This document shows, in pieces, positions 23,616 to 32,985 of a stretch of DNA of 64,000 nt. The stretch comes from Papilionanthe hookeriana x Papilionanthe teres (lineage: Eukaryota > Streptophyta > Magnoliopsida > Asparagales > Orchidaceae). The stretch's first letter is position 1. Each line of letters begins with the position of its first letter. A program made the translations under genes and the position numbers. The notes under the pieces are model-generated. The model saw nothing but the letters and a program-made list of their open reading frames with translations. It ran no database searches and was not told where the DNA came from. The stretch lies in assembly GCA_022702705.1 (NCBI GenBank), contig CM040425.1, forward strand, positions 7,146,001-7,210,000, in the 5' to 3' direction.

Positions 23616-24143
23616 ATGACTCCAGGGAAAGAATTATTATTAAAAAAGAATGATAGTCAAAGGGTAGAAGTTTTTACTGATGCTGACTGGGCAGGAGACA
23701 TATCCACCCGACGATCAACCTCTGGGTATTGCTCTTATGTATGCGGCAATCTAGTGACATGGAGAAGCAAGAAGCAATCGGTGGTATCTCGGAGTAGTGC
23801 AGAAGCAGAATACAGAGCACTAGCACTGGGTATCTGTGAAGGAATGTGGATCAAAAGATTTCTCAAGGAGCTTGGGATTATGGGAGAAAATCCTATCAGG
23901 ATGCTATGTGACAATCAAGCAGCAATCAGTATCGCAAAAAACCCTGTTCATCATGACCGAAGGGAACACATTGAGATTGATCGGAACTTCATTTCAGAGA
24001 AAGTGGACAATGGAATCATTGAATTGGTTTATACTCCTTCTAGAGACCAAACCGCAGACAATCTCACCAAGGCTCTCCCTAAGTCAAGCTTTGATGAGCT
24101 AAACAACAAGTTGGGCATGTTTAATCTGTACAACCCAACTTGA
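23616..24143 (+). CDS. Copia RNase H domain, open frame
   Basis: A 175-codon open frame with all the RNase H signatures: VEVFTDADWAGDISTRRSTS, VTWRSKKQSVVSRSSAEAEY, LCDNQAAISIAKNPVHHDRR and HIEIDRNFISEKVDNG. It ends ADNLTKALPKSSFDELNNKL and NLYNPT, seven bases before the polypurine tract. In the element this is the C-terminal domain of the polyprotein, which degrades RNA in the RNA-DNA hybrid. It is the best-preserved copia domain in the window. The ATG is internal, so this is a domain rather than a separate gene. Confidence 0.88.
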   Translation: MTPGKELLLKKNDSQRVEVFTDADWAGDISTRRSTSGYCSYVCGNLVTWRSKKQSVVSRSSAEAEYRALALGICEGMWIKRFLKELGIMGENPIRMLCDNQAAISIAKNPVHHDRREHIEIDRNFISEKVDNGIIELVYTPSRDQTADNLTKALPKSSFDELNNKLGMFNLYNPT

Positions 24144-24150
24144 AGGGGAG
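24142..24150 (+). other. Polypurine tract
   Basis: The purine run gaaggggag lies directly before the TGTGG of the 3' LTR. It is the primer site for plus-strand cDNA synthesis in LTR retrotransposons. Confidence 0.9.
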
Positions 24151-24345
24151 TGTGGAATTACGCTCATAATTACACTTTAATACTTGCTATATTTAGTTAT
24201 TATTTTAATTCCTTAATTTTAGCTATTTATGTTATTCCGTAATTATAGGAAAGACTTAATGTCTTTCCTTATTCATGTACTTGTAATCACCTATTTATAG
24301 GTGAATTCTCTATGAATCAATTTGAGCATAATTCAAAATTTCTCA
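24151..24345 (+). repeat. 3' LTR of the composite copia element
   Basis: 195 bp, TGTGGAATT...TTCTCA, followed by the target-site duplication TGTAA. It differs from the 5' LTR by five substitutions. The inverted repeat with arms ggaaagac and gtctttcc (24248-24268) is perfect here but has one mismatch in the 5' LTR. The palindrome cacctatttataggtg is at 24288-24303. Confidence 0.97.
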
Positions 24346-24350
24346 TGTAA

Positions 24351-24403
<53 letters not shown>
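24351..24403. repeat. TA dinucleotide microsatellite
   Basis: An almost pure run of TA repeats of about 45 bases, beginning right after the copia target-site duplication. The element therefore landed at the edge of an AT microsatellite. Confidence 0.95.
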
Positions 24404-25349
24404 CAAATTAAGTATATGTGCTTAAAGAGCTAAAAAAGTTATCATTTAAAAAGCAAAAAAGGGAAAACAAAAACTAAGAAATTAAACATTACCATTGGAA
24501 ATTAGTATATTTTTTAGAGAGCCGTCATTAATTTACCTGACCGAAAATATAATGGCTTTCTTTTTACATATTAGTTGTTTATATTTAGGAAAATATTCTT
24601 GCTGTCAACTTGAAAACTATGGGCCATCTCCTCTATTCATACCAAGTTTATCTAGTTTGTACTCCAAAATCTTCAAAAAATTGAATCAATATAGCATTCG
24701 ATATACCTTTTTCATATTATCAAAGAAATTTTCTGTACACTTTCTAGTATTTTCTTTATCATTCATGCTCCTAACCATCCCATCTATCCCATCCATCCTT
24801 TCTCGTGACTAGGAGTGAAGGAAGAACTTACTATAAAGTAGTATCTAGTCCTGGTCTTCATATTCTAATCAACAACACAATATAATTTAGTCCTTATCAT
24901 GCCCATTATTGAAAATAAGTTTTGGGGTTGTTTGGCTGCTGGTAAAAGGAATGCATTAATTTTTTAATTCTGTTTGGTGGGAAGTAAATAGAATGCAATG
25001 TATCTTTTGCAGCATTCCATATGCCTCGAGCATTTCAAGCGAATTTCGAATACAAAGGAGTTGAGAATACACAGGACCAGCTGAAAGTCTACACCCTTCG
25101 CAATCCCAGCAGACTTTATCAGACCCTCGCTTTTTCCTCTTCAAAATCCACAATAACTTGCTTTTTCACACTTCTAGATTTAGAAATATTATATAAAACA
25201 TCTTTTTCTGTGTTCCTATAATCAATCAGCATAATAAACAAAATAACAATAGATGGTTGATCATCAGGCTATAAGAGAATAATGCAACTTTAGAGGCTTC
25301 TCATCCTCCTCTTCGGCCTATTCCATCTCAACATTCGGAGAATCAGATG
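24404..25349. other. Intergenic stretch with a possible minus-strand exon
   Basis: Mostly AT-rich. The minus frame 25153-24956 carries CWDCEGCRLSAGPVYSQLLC, which has a cysteine pattern but no recognised family. Near 24925-25030 the words gtttggctgctgg and ggaatgcatt look like a small hAT-type MITE end. Neither can be firmly assigned. Confidence 0.3.
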
Positions 25350-25365
25350 GCCTTTTCTTCAAACA
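25350..25365. repeat. Target-site duplication of the LINE, left copy
   Basis: gccttttcttcaaaca, identical to the 16 bases at 26713-26728 on the other side of the LINE. Confidence 0.92.
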
Positions 25366-26712
25366 ACAACAAGAAAGCCTTAATCCCACTAAGTGGGGTC
25401 GGCTATATGAATCCTTTTTCTCCATTGCGTCCTATTTAGTGTCATATTTTCATTTAGTTCTAATAAATTAAGATCATTTTTTATACAAGCCCAAGTCTTC
25501 CTAGGTCTACCTTTGCCTTTCTTAACACAAGTCGAATCTGAAGCATCTACTCTCCTATTCGGATCATCAGATGGTCGACGTTTAATGTGGCCAAACCATC
25601 TAAGGCGATTCTCTCAAATTTTGTCCGTTACTGGAGCTACACCAACCCTATCACAGATATATTCATTTCGCATTTTGTCTCTAAGTGTAAAGCCGCTCAT
25701 CCACCTAGTCATTCCCATCTCGGCAACACTTAACTTAGTATTATGCTTCTCTTTTAAAGGCCAACATCCAGCACCATAGAGCATTGCAGGTCTCATCGTC
25801 ATCTTATAAAATTTTCATTTCAGTCTAAGCAGTACATTTCAATTGCAAAAATAGGCCCGAAGCATTCCTCCACTTCAACCAACCAATTTGAATACTACTA
25901 ACATCCCCATCTATATCACCGTTGTTTTGAACAATAGACTCGACATATCTAAATCGTTCAAACCATTTAATAATTTGATCACCCAAACTTACACCTCTGT
26001 CACTATAGCTAATATTACTAAAATTATATTCCATGTATTCAGTTTTAGTTCTACTGAAACGAAAGCCTTTAGACTCCAATGTAGACCTCAATAATTCAAG
26101 TTTTTTTCTGGGGCTTTTCTCTTGTCCTATCCACGAGAAGGATGTCATCAGTAAAAAGCATACACCAAGGTACATCCTCCTGTATATGTCCAGTAAGACC
26201 ATCCATAACTAAAGCAAAAAGATATGGGCTTAGAGCCAATCCCTGATGTAATCAACCAGAAATAGAAAAATATTTGGTCAATCCTACTTCAGTTCGAACA
26301 CAAGTAACAGCTCTAAAATCATATCAACACCTTTCTTTTCAAGAACTCCCCAAAGGATATCTCTTGGAATCTTATCATAAGCTTTTTCTAAAACAATAAA
26401 AATCAAACGTAAATCCTCCTTATTGTCTTTGTACTTCTCCATCAAACATCTCAATAAATGTATAACTTCCATAATAAACCTGCCCGGCATAAACATAATT
26501 GATTATGAGAAATCTTGATAATACGTCTTAACCTATGTTCAATTACCCTCTCCCATAATTTTAAAGTATGACACATCAATTTAATTCATCTATAATTTGC
26601 ACACTCTTTTGCATCCCTTTATTCTTAAAAATGGGGACCAAAATACTCTTCCTCCACTCCTCAAGCATCTTTTTAGTTTTTAAAATAATATTAAAGAGTT
26701 TGGTAAGTCATA
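25366..26712 (-). mobile_element. 5'-truncated RTE-type LINE
   Basis: A non-LTR retrotransposon on the minus strand, 1,347 bp, bounded by a perfect 16-bp target-site duplication. The 3' end carries the sequence familiar from plant RTE LINEs: a GTT-type tail next to gccttaatcccacta and gtggggtcggctat. Upstream of it is reverse transcriptase coding sequence. Only the 3' half of the RT and the C-terminal region are present, as is usual when target-primed reverse transcription stops early. The frame is broken by several shifts. Confidence 0.93.
25614..26710 (-). pseudogene. LINE reverse transcriptase, degenerate
   Basis: From high to low coordinates the pieces are WRKSILVPIFKNKG, LKLWERVIEHRLRR and FMPGRFIMEVIHLLRCLMEK, then IFIVLEKAYDKIPRDILWGV. 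A gap follows, and then LESKGFRFSRTKTEYMEYNF, VSLGDQIIKWFERFRYVESI and SIQIGWLKWRNASG. The end is RPAMLYGAGCWPLKEKHNTK and LSVAEMGMTRWMSG. This is the plant RTE RT order. The FADD catalytic box is altered (LLMTSF near 26150), and frames change at least three times. Confidence 0.9.
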
Positions 26713-26728
26713 GCCTTTTCTTCAAACA
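26713..26728. repeat. Target-site duplication of the LINE, right copy
   Basis: gccttttcttcaaaca, matching 25350-25365 exactly. It marks the truncated 5' end of the LINE. Confidence 0.92.
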
Positions 26729-26849
26729 TTCCATTTTTCTATTTCAATAATCAATTAGCAAAATCGAGCAAAAAACAACAAAGGCTGTAAGACTGAACCA
26801 TTGCCAAAATGGACGAATGTGCATTCATAGGCTTCTCATCATCGTCATC

Positions 26850-27154
26850 ATCTTCGGGTGGGCTCTTCATTCATCACCTTGGAAGGATTGTAAGTCATTT
26901 TCTTCTTCGCTTTAGAAAAGGCAAAGGGGACTTCATCACCCTCAGAACCTCTGTTCATATCAGTTCCTTCTTCTTCAAAGATTTGAGATTGAGAGCTGAA
27001 ATGGGACCGATCATCTTTCTCTTCCTTGATGGCTTGCTTTTCTCTTCAATTATTTTTCTAGAGGAAAAACTTGGAGAAAGGGTAGAAGGCTTTACTACAA
27101 ACTCAAAATGGGAGTAAGCGACTGAAGTGAAAGAATTTATTTGAATAATGCAAA
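26850..27154 (-). CDS. Possible exon of an unrecognised host gene
   Basis: After a good acceptor (ctttcttctag, minus strand, near 27155) a minus-strand frame stays open for about 100 codons to a stop near 26850. It reads CIIQINSFTSVAYSHFEFVV, then RKIIEEKQAIKEEKDDRSHF, EEEGTDMNRGSEGDEVPFAF and KAKKKMTYNPSKVMNEEPTR. The strongly charged, disordered style looks like a real protein rather than a shadow frame, but I do not recognise it. Just beyond it, EDDDDDEKP has a partner EEEDEKP near 25295 on the far side of the LINE, suggesting a local duplication that the LINE interrupted. No promoter or start was found. Confidence 0.35.
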
Positions 27155-27159
27155 ACCTA

Positions 27160-27980
27160 GAAGAAAGCTGACGGGAGAAGAGTAAAGGTTCAGGGAGATG
27201 GAGATGAGTTTTTGATTAAACCAAGCAGCTGTTTCTAGCTCGAATTTTCAGAGTGAATGAAAATAGTGCACATATGGAGCGAACAACAGAAAATGGAACT
27301 CTAAATATTTAAAACCCTCATCAACTAATAAAGAAATTGGTTCCTTGGGGAAACTTTTGGAAGGAGATTTAGGAGACAGCAACTTTGTCAGTTATTCAAT
27401 ATCATGTTAAACAAGGTCATTATATCAGTTCAGTTAGTAAAAGGAAGCCATTGGATACAACTAAAATAACTTTATGTACCCTATCTTATGAGAAGATCAT
27501 CGGCCAAATATCACACATTTTAAAAGAACATAGTACTGAAATTTTTTTCAAGATGATTCAAGTCATAATGATGGTACTTCTGTAAACCAAGATCAAGGCA
27601 AAAACTTAAACAGGCAGCAAAAAAAAACGTAATCTCAATTCATGGTTCTGTAATAATTGTTTTGATTGATAAAGTTATGCAATGGTAGTTTTGTCATAAA
27701 GTTTTGCAATTGTAGCTTTGTAATGGTACTGCTATCAATTTGCTTACATTTCATTGATTAATAAATGTTTTAAATGGCAGTTTTATAACTCTATGGTTAT
27801 AAAGTTTCTAGCATTTCTAAAGTTAGGGTGACACGGGAGCTTTCCGCACAAAAAAATTCCACGGTACCCTAGCTGCTGCTATAGTACCACAGAATTATAT
27901 ATCGCGGGTCACAGGCCGAAATAGTCCCATTTCATTTTTGATGCATTCTTTCCTGTTATAATTTATTCCTTTTTAGTCAT
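27160..27980. other. Non-coding stretch
   Basis: No recognised gene or repeat. Plus-strand open frames here are short and without family motifs. Confidence 0.45.
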
Positions 27981-27987
27981 TTCCTAT

Positions 27988-28720
27988 GTGTGGGTTTGTT
28001 TACGACAGCCATCGTCGTCCGTTTCTCCATTCGAGGATCTATCTAAGGGTTTGAATAGTGCTCCGGCTGTATCTCCTTCCCAATATGGTGATTATCTTTC
28101 TTATCCTCTTTCGCATCGTCCCCACATTGCTCCCGGCAATTCCGTCTCTGCTGTAGCCGCCCGGAACAGCTATCCTGACTGTTTCTTCCTGTAGTTTTCT
28201 ATCTTCCAGCCGCTGCCAGCCAGTTTTCTGCTTGCTACCACCATTCAGGACATCATGAAGTCGCTTTCCCCGCCTTTTACAGCCTTCCCCACCTTCGTGC
28301 CACCCCTTCTGACACGCTTCCACCTCCAGAACCTGCAACCTACCCCTTCCCACTTTCTGCCACCTTCCAGAATTCGCTGCCACAACAATTCCAGCCGCCC
28401 TTACCACTCTCTGTTGCTACCTGCCCGCTGTCCAGCCATCCCCTTGACTTTTCCAGTCTCCTCCAATTTTCCCAATCGCCCTTACCACCCTTCATCACTA
28501 CCTAGCTGCTGTCCCAACCGTTCCCCGAGCTGTCCTCGCTCCTCTAGCCGCCCAAATCCATCCCTAGTGCCATCTTGTTGCAGTTCCACCCCACGATAGG
28601 CTTTACCACAACTTAGCCACGTTCTAGAAACCTTACTTGCTGAATCTGCCACCTTCCAACACGCCGACCTACCTAGTCTAGCCCACCTTGCCAACCTCCA
28701 CCATCCTTGGAATGAACTTT
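27988..28720 (+). other. C-rich, pyrimidine-biased stretch with an 81-bp repeat
   Basis: The plus strand is strongly C/T-rich and stays open for about 115 codons (28255-28599), but its Pro/Ser/Cys-rich peptide reflects base composition. Two copies of a unit of about 81 bp are visible, with the anchor cgcccttaccac at 28396 and 28477 followed by agctgctgtcc or cccgctgtcc. It resembles a retroelement leader or decayed 5' untranslated region, with no domain to prove it. Confidence 0.45.
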
Positions 28721-29285
28721 AGTCGTGTTCGTATGTTTCTGTTGGCATTTCCCTTTCAGCGCGTGAGTTAAAACAGTCTAATTGGCTTTGCAATAATAAT
28801 ATTTAGTTTTCTTATTGTTGTTTGGGTTAACTCCAGTATCATAGGGTACAGTAACATTTCTATAATTCTTTTGCTTAATGATCCTATACTTGGTTTATTC
28901 ACTTAACATTGACTAGCGGGGTGAGTTTTCTTTAAAGATGAGTAACATGAAATTCAGTGAAAGAAGCTAAAATACCTTGGAATCCAGTGGTTATTATTAC
29001 AAACATTTAATACCTACCATAAGGGTTTAAGATGATTTCGGAATGCAAATTAATATATGGATATGCTCAAGCTTTAAATGCACATTTATAGTATAATTCC
29101 TGAGTGCAGATTTTGTAAGAATAGCACGCAGATAACTTTGGATAGTTACTTTGCTTATATAACAGATGTTATTGGAAATCAAACTTGTACGTACATTTAT
29201 TATACACATGCAATATGTATATTATTTCATTCATTAAATTTGAAAAAATTATACCGTTTCACCTCAAAACTAGCTGAAACAAAGA
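28721..29285. other. AT-rich stretch, nothing recognised
   Basis: Short open frames only, with no similarity noticed. Confidence 0.5.
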
Positions 29286-29289
29286 ACAT

Positions 29290-29910
29290 AAAAGTTGAAA
29301 CAAATTTTACTAGCTTTCTAACGATATTATGGCTGAAAGAACAAGACAGGTTCAATAATCCCAAGACAGACTTTGGTTTTCCAAACGTTAGTGAAAACTA
29401 TAAATTATTACTTAAGAATGGGCAGAGATGGCAAACATGAAAAGTGTTAAAATTTAGTTAACTTTCCAACAATAACAAAAACATGTAATTCCCATAGAAA
29501 TAAGTCCGTAATGTCGAAAATAGCAACGTTGGTATACAGTTGTCCAATTTTTATTTCCTGTTTTCATTTACATTTAAAACCTATAGCTTATCCGGTAGAA
29601 ATCAGAGTGAATGGCAGACGCACTACCTGTTAAATTTTCATTAGCTTTCTAACGAGACCAAAAATATACTATTCTGAAAAAAACCGTGTGAGCAAGTTAT
29701 GCTGAAAATAACAGTATTAGTTAGAGCAGTCCAATTTTCATTTGATGTTTTCATGCATATTTCTAAACCTGTAGCTTATCCGGTGGAATTCAGAAGAAAT
29801 GGTATGCACAGGCGTTAAAAATTTTATTAGTTTTCTAACGAGAACAAAAACAAGGGATTCCAACAAAATATAAGCAAGTTATGCCAAAATTAGCAGTATG
29901 CTAATGATCC
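29290..29910. repeat. Tandem repeat of about 184 bp
   Basis: The anchor gttaaaattt...ctttcTAACga..AcaaaaAca recurs at 29446, 29629 and 29814, with a partial earlier copy near 29300. Spacings are 183 and 185 bp. Each unit also has tagcttatccggtagaaatc or a close variant, ccaatttttattt and aagttatgc. The length is close to a nucleosome repeat, as in many plant satellites. Only three to four diverged units are present. Confidence 0.85.
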
Positions 29911-30086
29911 TCTAAATTGTGGATAACTACACACTATAGTCTTGACTATCATTTTCTTTGCTTTAATATCTTTGCACGATTTCATTTCACATCATCAAAA
30001 TAGTAGTCATTATTTACATGTTCTATACAACTATCTGATGTTATTTCATGTTACATCACTTTTGTTCGTTGGTGATCATATGATAC

Positions 30087-30340
30087 TAGGGGTGTAAACG
30101 AACCGAACACGAATATCATAAATTTTTTATATATAATTATTTTAAATTATTTTATATTTCGAACAATAACGAACCGAACACGAACGAATACATCACTGTT
30201 CGTATTTGGTTCGTTTAACAAACCGAACGAAAAAAATTGTTCGTGTTCGTCTCGTTAGCTTATCGAACGAATCGAACACGAACTTTTTGGCGAACCGAAC
30301 ACGAACTGTTCGCGAACAACGAGCTTTTTTGACAGCCCTA
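30087..30340. mobile_element. CGAAC-rich MITE
   Basis: A 254-bp non-coding element that begins taggggtgtaaacgaaccga and ends gacagcccta, so the termini form a short inverted repeat (TAGGGGTGT and TAGGGCTGT). The interior is packed with CGAACACGAAC and its complement GTTCGTGTTCG, so the element can fold on itself. This layout is typical of widespread plant hAT-type MITEs. A clear 8-bp target-site duplication is not visible, so the superfamily is tentative. Confidence 0.85.
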
Positions 30341-30610
30341 GTTATGGGAGAAACCAATAGACCAAATAGCAATGACCCATCTCTCAGAAGGTTTGGAAGG
30401 TTTAAAAGGGAAATTAATATTGGTGTGCCTGATGATAAATTTAAGAATTGTATAATATTAAAAATAATCACTAAATGATATAACAGTTCCAACTTTACCG
30501 CTGCACGAAGAAGCTGTGATCATTTTCTTTTTACTCATATCTAACGTTTCAGGTCTTGTGCACCTAGGTTATTCAGATCTGAGGAACCTGTAATTTACTT
30601 CAAACACAAT
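30341..30610. other. Short unassigned stretch
   Basis: No gene or repeat was recognised between the MITE and the polygalacturonase remnant. Confidence 0.5.
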
Positions 30611-31215
30611 TCTTTTGTGATTTATGCAGCTAGAAGAAGTGCGTAAAAATGTCTATTTAAGCATTCACTTGAAAAGTTATTATCTTCTTATATTTTACAA
30701 TGCTTATCTAGAAAAGCATTTGTCCACCAATGTCTGCATCAAGGATTGTTACATCACCACTAGTGATGATCTTATTGTTACCAAGAGGGGATGGGATGAA
30801 TATGACATCTCCTTTGTGCATATGAATCTCCAACAGTAGCATCCAAAGTATTTTGGCGAAACCAAATTCAGAGTTGGCATTGCCATTGGAAGTGAGATGT
30901 CGGGTTGTGCATCAGAAGAACATGCTGAAGAAACTCATCTTCAAATCTCTATATGGAATCAAATCAAGATGTCTTCTAGGCATCTTGAATGTTGTCTTGA
31001 TCATTGTTAAGTATGCCATTAGGATTAATGGTCAATATGGTGAGCACCCAAATGATGGTTATGATCCATCTTCATCGCTAGATATCAACAATATCACCAT
31101 TATATATTAGCATTGCAGGTATTTTGGAGGGCGTATATCGTTAAATGTGATATCTAAAGATTCTTCATGGAATCGTTCATATATTGAAGACTATTCATAC
31201 ATTGTGTTGCCAAAC
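30611..31215 (+). pseudogene. GH28 polygalacturonase fragment
   Basis: The plus strand encodes pieces of a plant glycoside hydrolase family 28 protein, a pectin-cutting cell-wall enzyme. The first piece has STNVCIKDCYITTSDDLIVT and KRGWDEYDISF, matching the family's CYI.SGDDCIA.KSGWDEYG, with two catalytic aspartates kept. After a stop comes FRVGIAIGSEMS, then a frame change. The third piece is YAIRINGQYGEHPNDGYDP. Near 31165-31205 SWNRSYIEDYSYIVLP recalls the C-terminal block. N-terminal and extreme C-terminal parts are missing, with at least two frame breaks. Its 3' side ends about 100 bases before the gypsy element. Confidence 0.85.
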
Positions 31216-31315
31216 TCCTGTTAGTTACTACTAAATATTCCCAAAGGCTCTTCTGTTTCTTATTCTCATGCTTTAGATTCTGGAGGAGATTGGTCTATTA
31301 GCTCCAATATAATGT

Positions 31316-32326
31316 TGGCATTTTTAACTTCTTCACCTCGGCAATGACTTGTTGCTCTATTTCGAGGCGCATTCTTCTAGGAGCTTGCTTCACTGGAGTT
31401 GTACTTCGATCCAATCCAAGCCTGTGGACTGCAACTTCTGGAGACAAACCTGGCATTTCTTCGTAGCTCCAAGCAAAGCAATCCTTGAATTCTGACAAAA
31501 GTTTAACCAAATCTTCAGATTCTTCTTCACTGAGCAGAGAGCTTATAAAGGTAGGTCGAGGCTGATCTTCCGTCCCAAGGTTGATTTCCTTCAACTCATC
31601 GACCGTTGACTTGATTTCTTCTTCAAATTCTGGCGGAGCATTATCTATCGGGGAATCTTCAAAATTATCCTCGGTACTGTAGCACTCCTCTTCCATTCTG
31701 GTAGTAACAACCATGCAAAATTCCGAATCATCGACTGGTCCTATCGTACCAAACCCGAGACCTTTTTTCGAATTGAGTTTCTTTCCTTTTGTATTCCATA
31801 ATTTCTCAAATGATTGCAACTTATCTTTTGACATTTGTTTCGGTACATATCCTTGTTGAATCAATTTCTGAACACACGGCAAAAAGTAACCAAAAGGTAA
31901 TTCCATTAATTCATTAGAAACATCTTCATCCAAATTTACAGGGATTTTCAAACTAGAAGAAGGAGAAGCACGGTGGAACTTGTTCGGTTTCATGCCCGCA
32001 CTATGAACTTCCTCAACCTCTAGACTCCCAACCTGGTGAGGGTTGATTGGGGTTAAGGTCATGGCTTGAACATAGTGGTTGATCCGATCATACATCGACT
32101 CGTACTCACTAATCTCTTTATCCTCCAGAGAGATCTCGAACTGGGGTTTCTTTTGGTTTACTGTCATTGCATCTTTGGCGAAATTTTCTCCTTCGGAACT
32201 TTCTTCCACATCTATGCTGATAGTCGGTCTCTTCCGTTCAACAATATTGTTAGTTCTTCCTCGCCCGCGTCCCCGGCCTCGACCTCGGATGTGTAGGCTA
32301 AAAGAACTTCCACCCTCTTGCTGCAA
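31316..32326 (-). pseudogene. Gypsy protease-RT linker and RT entry
   Basis: The open frame starts with an Arg-Gly repeat (RGRGRGRGRGR). It runs through the linker (KKPQFEISLEDKEISEYESM, LMELPFGYFLPCVQKLIQQG, PPEFEEEIKSTVDELKEINL) and the RT entry MPGLSPEVAVHRLGLDRSTT. It ends at LEIEQQVIAEVKKL, after which the sequence changes abruptly near 31316. The sister copy continues into full RT at the same point, so this is a truncation breakpoint. Confidence 0.88.
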
Positions 32327-32583
32327 AGGAATGGTGGGATATCGTTGAATCGGAATTGACCGGTCCTGCTCTTGCGATCCCTTGAAATCTTAGATCTTGT
32401 TTAACATGACATCTCTGGACAGAACGGTCTTCTTTGGGGGGTGTAATAGGCAGCATCTTCATGAATGCCTATTTCATGTATTGAAAACGGCTGTAAGTCT
32501 CCTTTTATGCAATGTTCTCGGTTGTTCTTGCAGTATTTGATGCACTGGTGCAGAGATGACGGAACAATATTATGCTCGTGAAG

Positions 32584-32970
32584 CTACGGTCGGCCGAGTA
32601 GGGCGTTGAACGAAGTTTCCGCGTCGATGATATGGAATTTCACGGTTGTTACTAAGTCACCAACTTTCATCAATAGCGTTATCGAACCAAGAGCTCTTTC
32701 TCCCTTCTGGTTAAACCCTCTTAGCATCATTTTATCCGCGGAGAGTTCCTCCACATCGATGTCCAAGTATGTTAATGTCCGCAGACTCATTATGTTGAGC
32801 GATGCTCCGGGATCCACTAAAACTCTGGAAAGCACGAACCGGTTAATGTTGACTGAAATGTAGAGAGGGCGATTATGCTCAGTAGTACCAAGTAGTAGAT
32901 CTTCATCGGTGAAAGTCACCCCAGGCTGTTCCTTCAACGAATAAACTTCATCCGAGGATGTGCTAGCCAA
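32584..32970 (-). pseudogene. Gypsy retropepsin, ends in a nonsense codon
   Basis: The frame reads VYSLKEQPGVTFTDEDLLLG, RPLYISVNINRFVLSRVLVD, PGASLNIMSLRTLTYLDIDV and MMLRGFNQKGERALGSITLL. It ends FHIIDAETSFNALLGRP. The active site is DPGAS instead of DSGAS. The next codon is TAG where the family has the tryptophan of GRPWLHE, so a single G-to-A change stopped the frame; LHEH follows in the same frame. Confidence 0.88.
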
Positions 32971-32985
32971 CTGAGCTAAGCAAAT

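Larger units (their letters stand above)
14742..24345 (+). mobile_element. Composite Ty1/copia retrotransposon carrying antisense gypsy gag-pol
   Basis: A 9,604-bp element with 195-bp LTRs at both ends, an initiator-Met primer-binding site, a polypurine tract and a perfect 5-bp target-site duplication (TGTAA, 14737-14741 and 24346-24350). From 20541 onward the order is copia: gag zinc knuckle, protease, integrase, RT, RNase H. Between about 15490 and 20545, where gag should be, lies a minus-strand Ty3/gypsy gag-pol fragment without LTRs. The LTRs differ at 5 of 195 positions (2.6%), so insertion was fairly recent. Coding parts carry several stops and frameshifts. The short LTRs suggest the Ale-like side of copia, but the lineage is tentative. 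Confidence 0.93.

Noticed and set aside
24351..24403. Telomere-like or centromeric array
   Set aside because: It is a simple TA dinucleotide run of about 45 bases.
27988..28599. Pro/Ser-rich proteins on the plus strand
   Set aside because: The peptides reflect a C-rich pyrimidine run; there is no domain, no splice context and the frame is interrupted.
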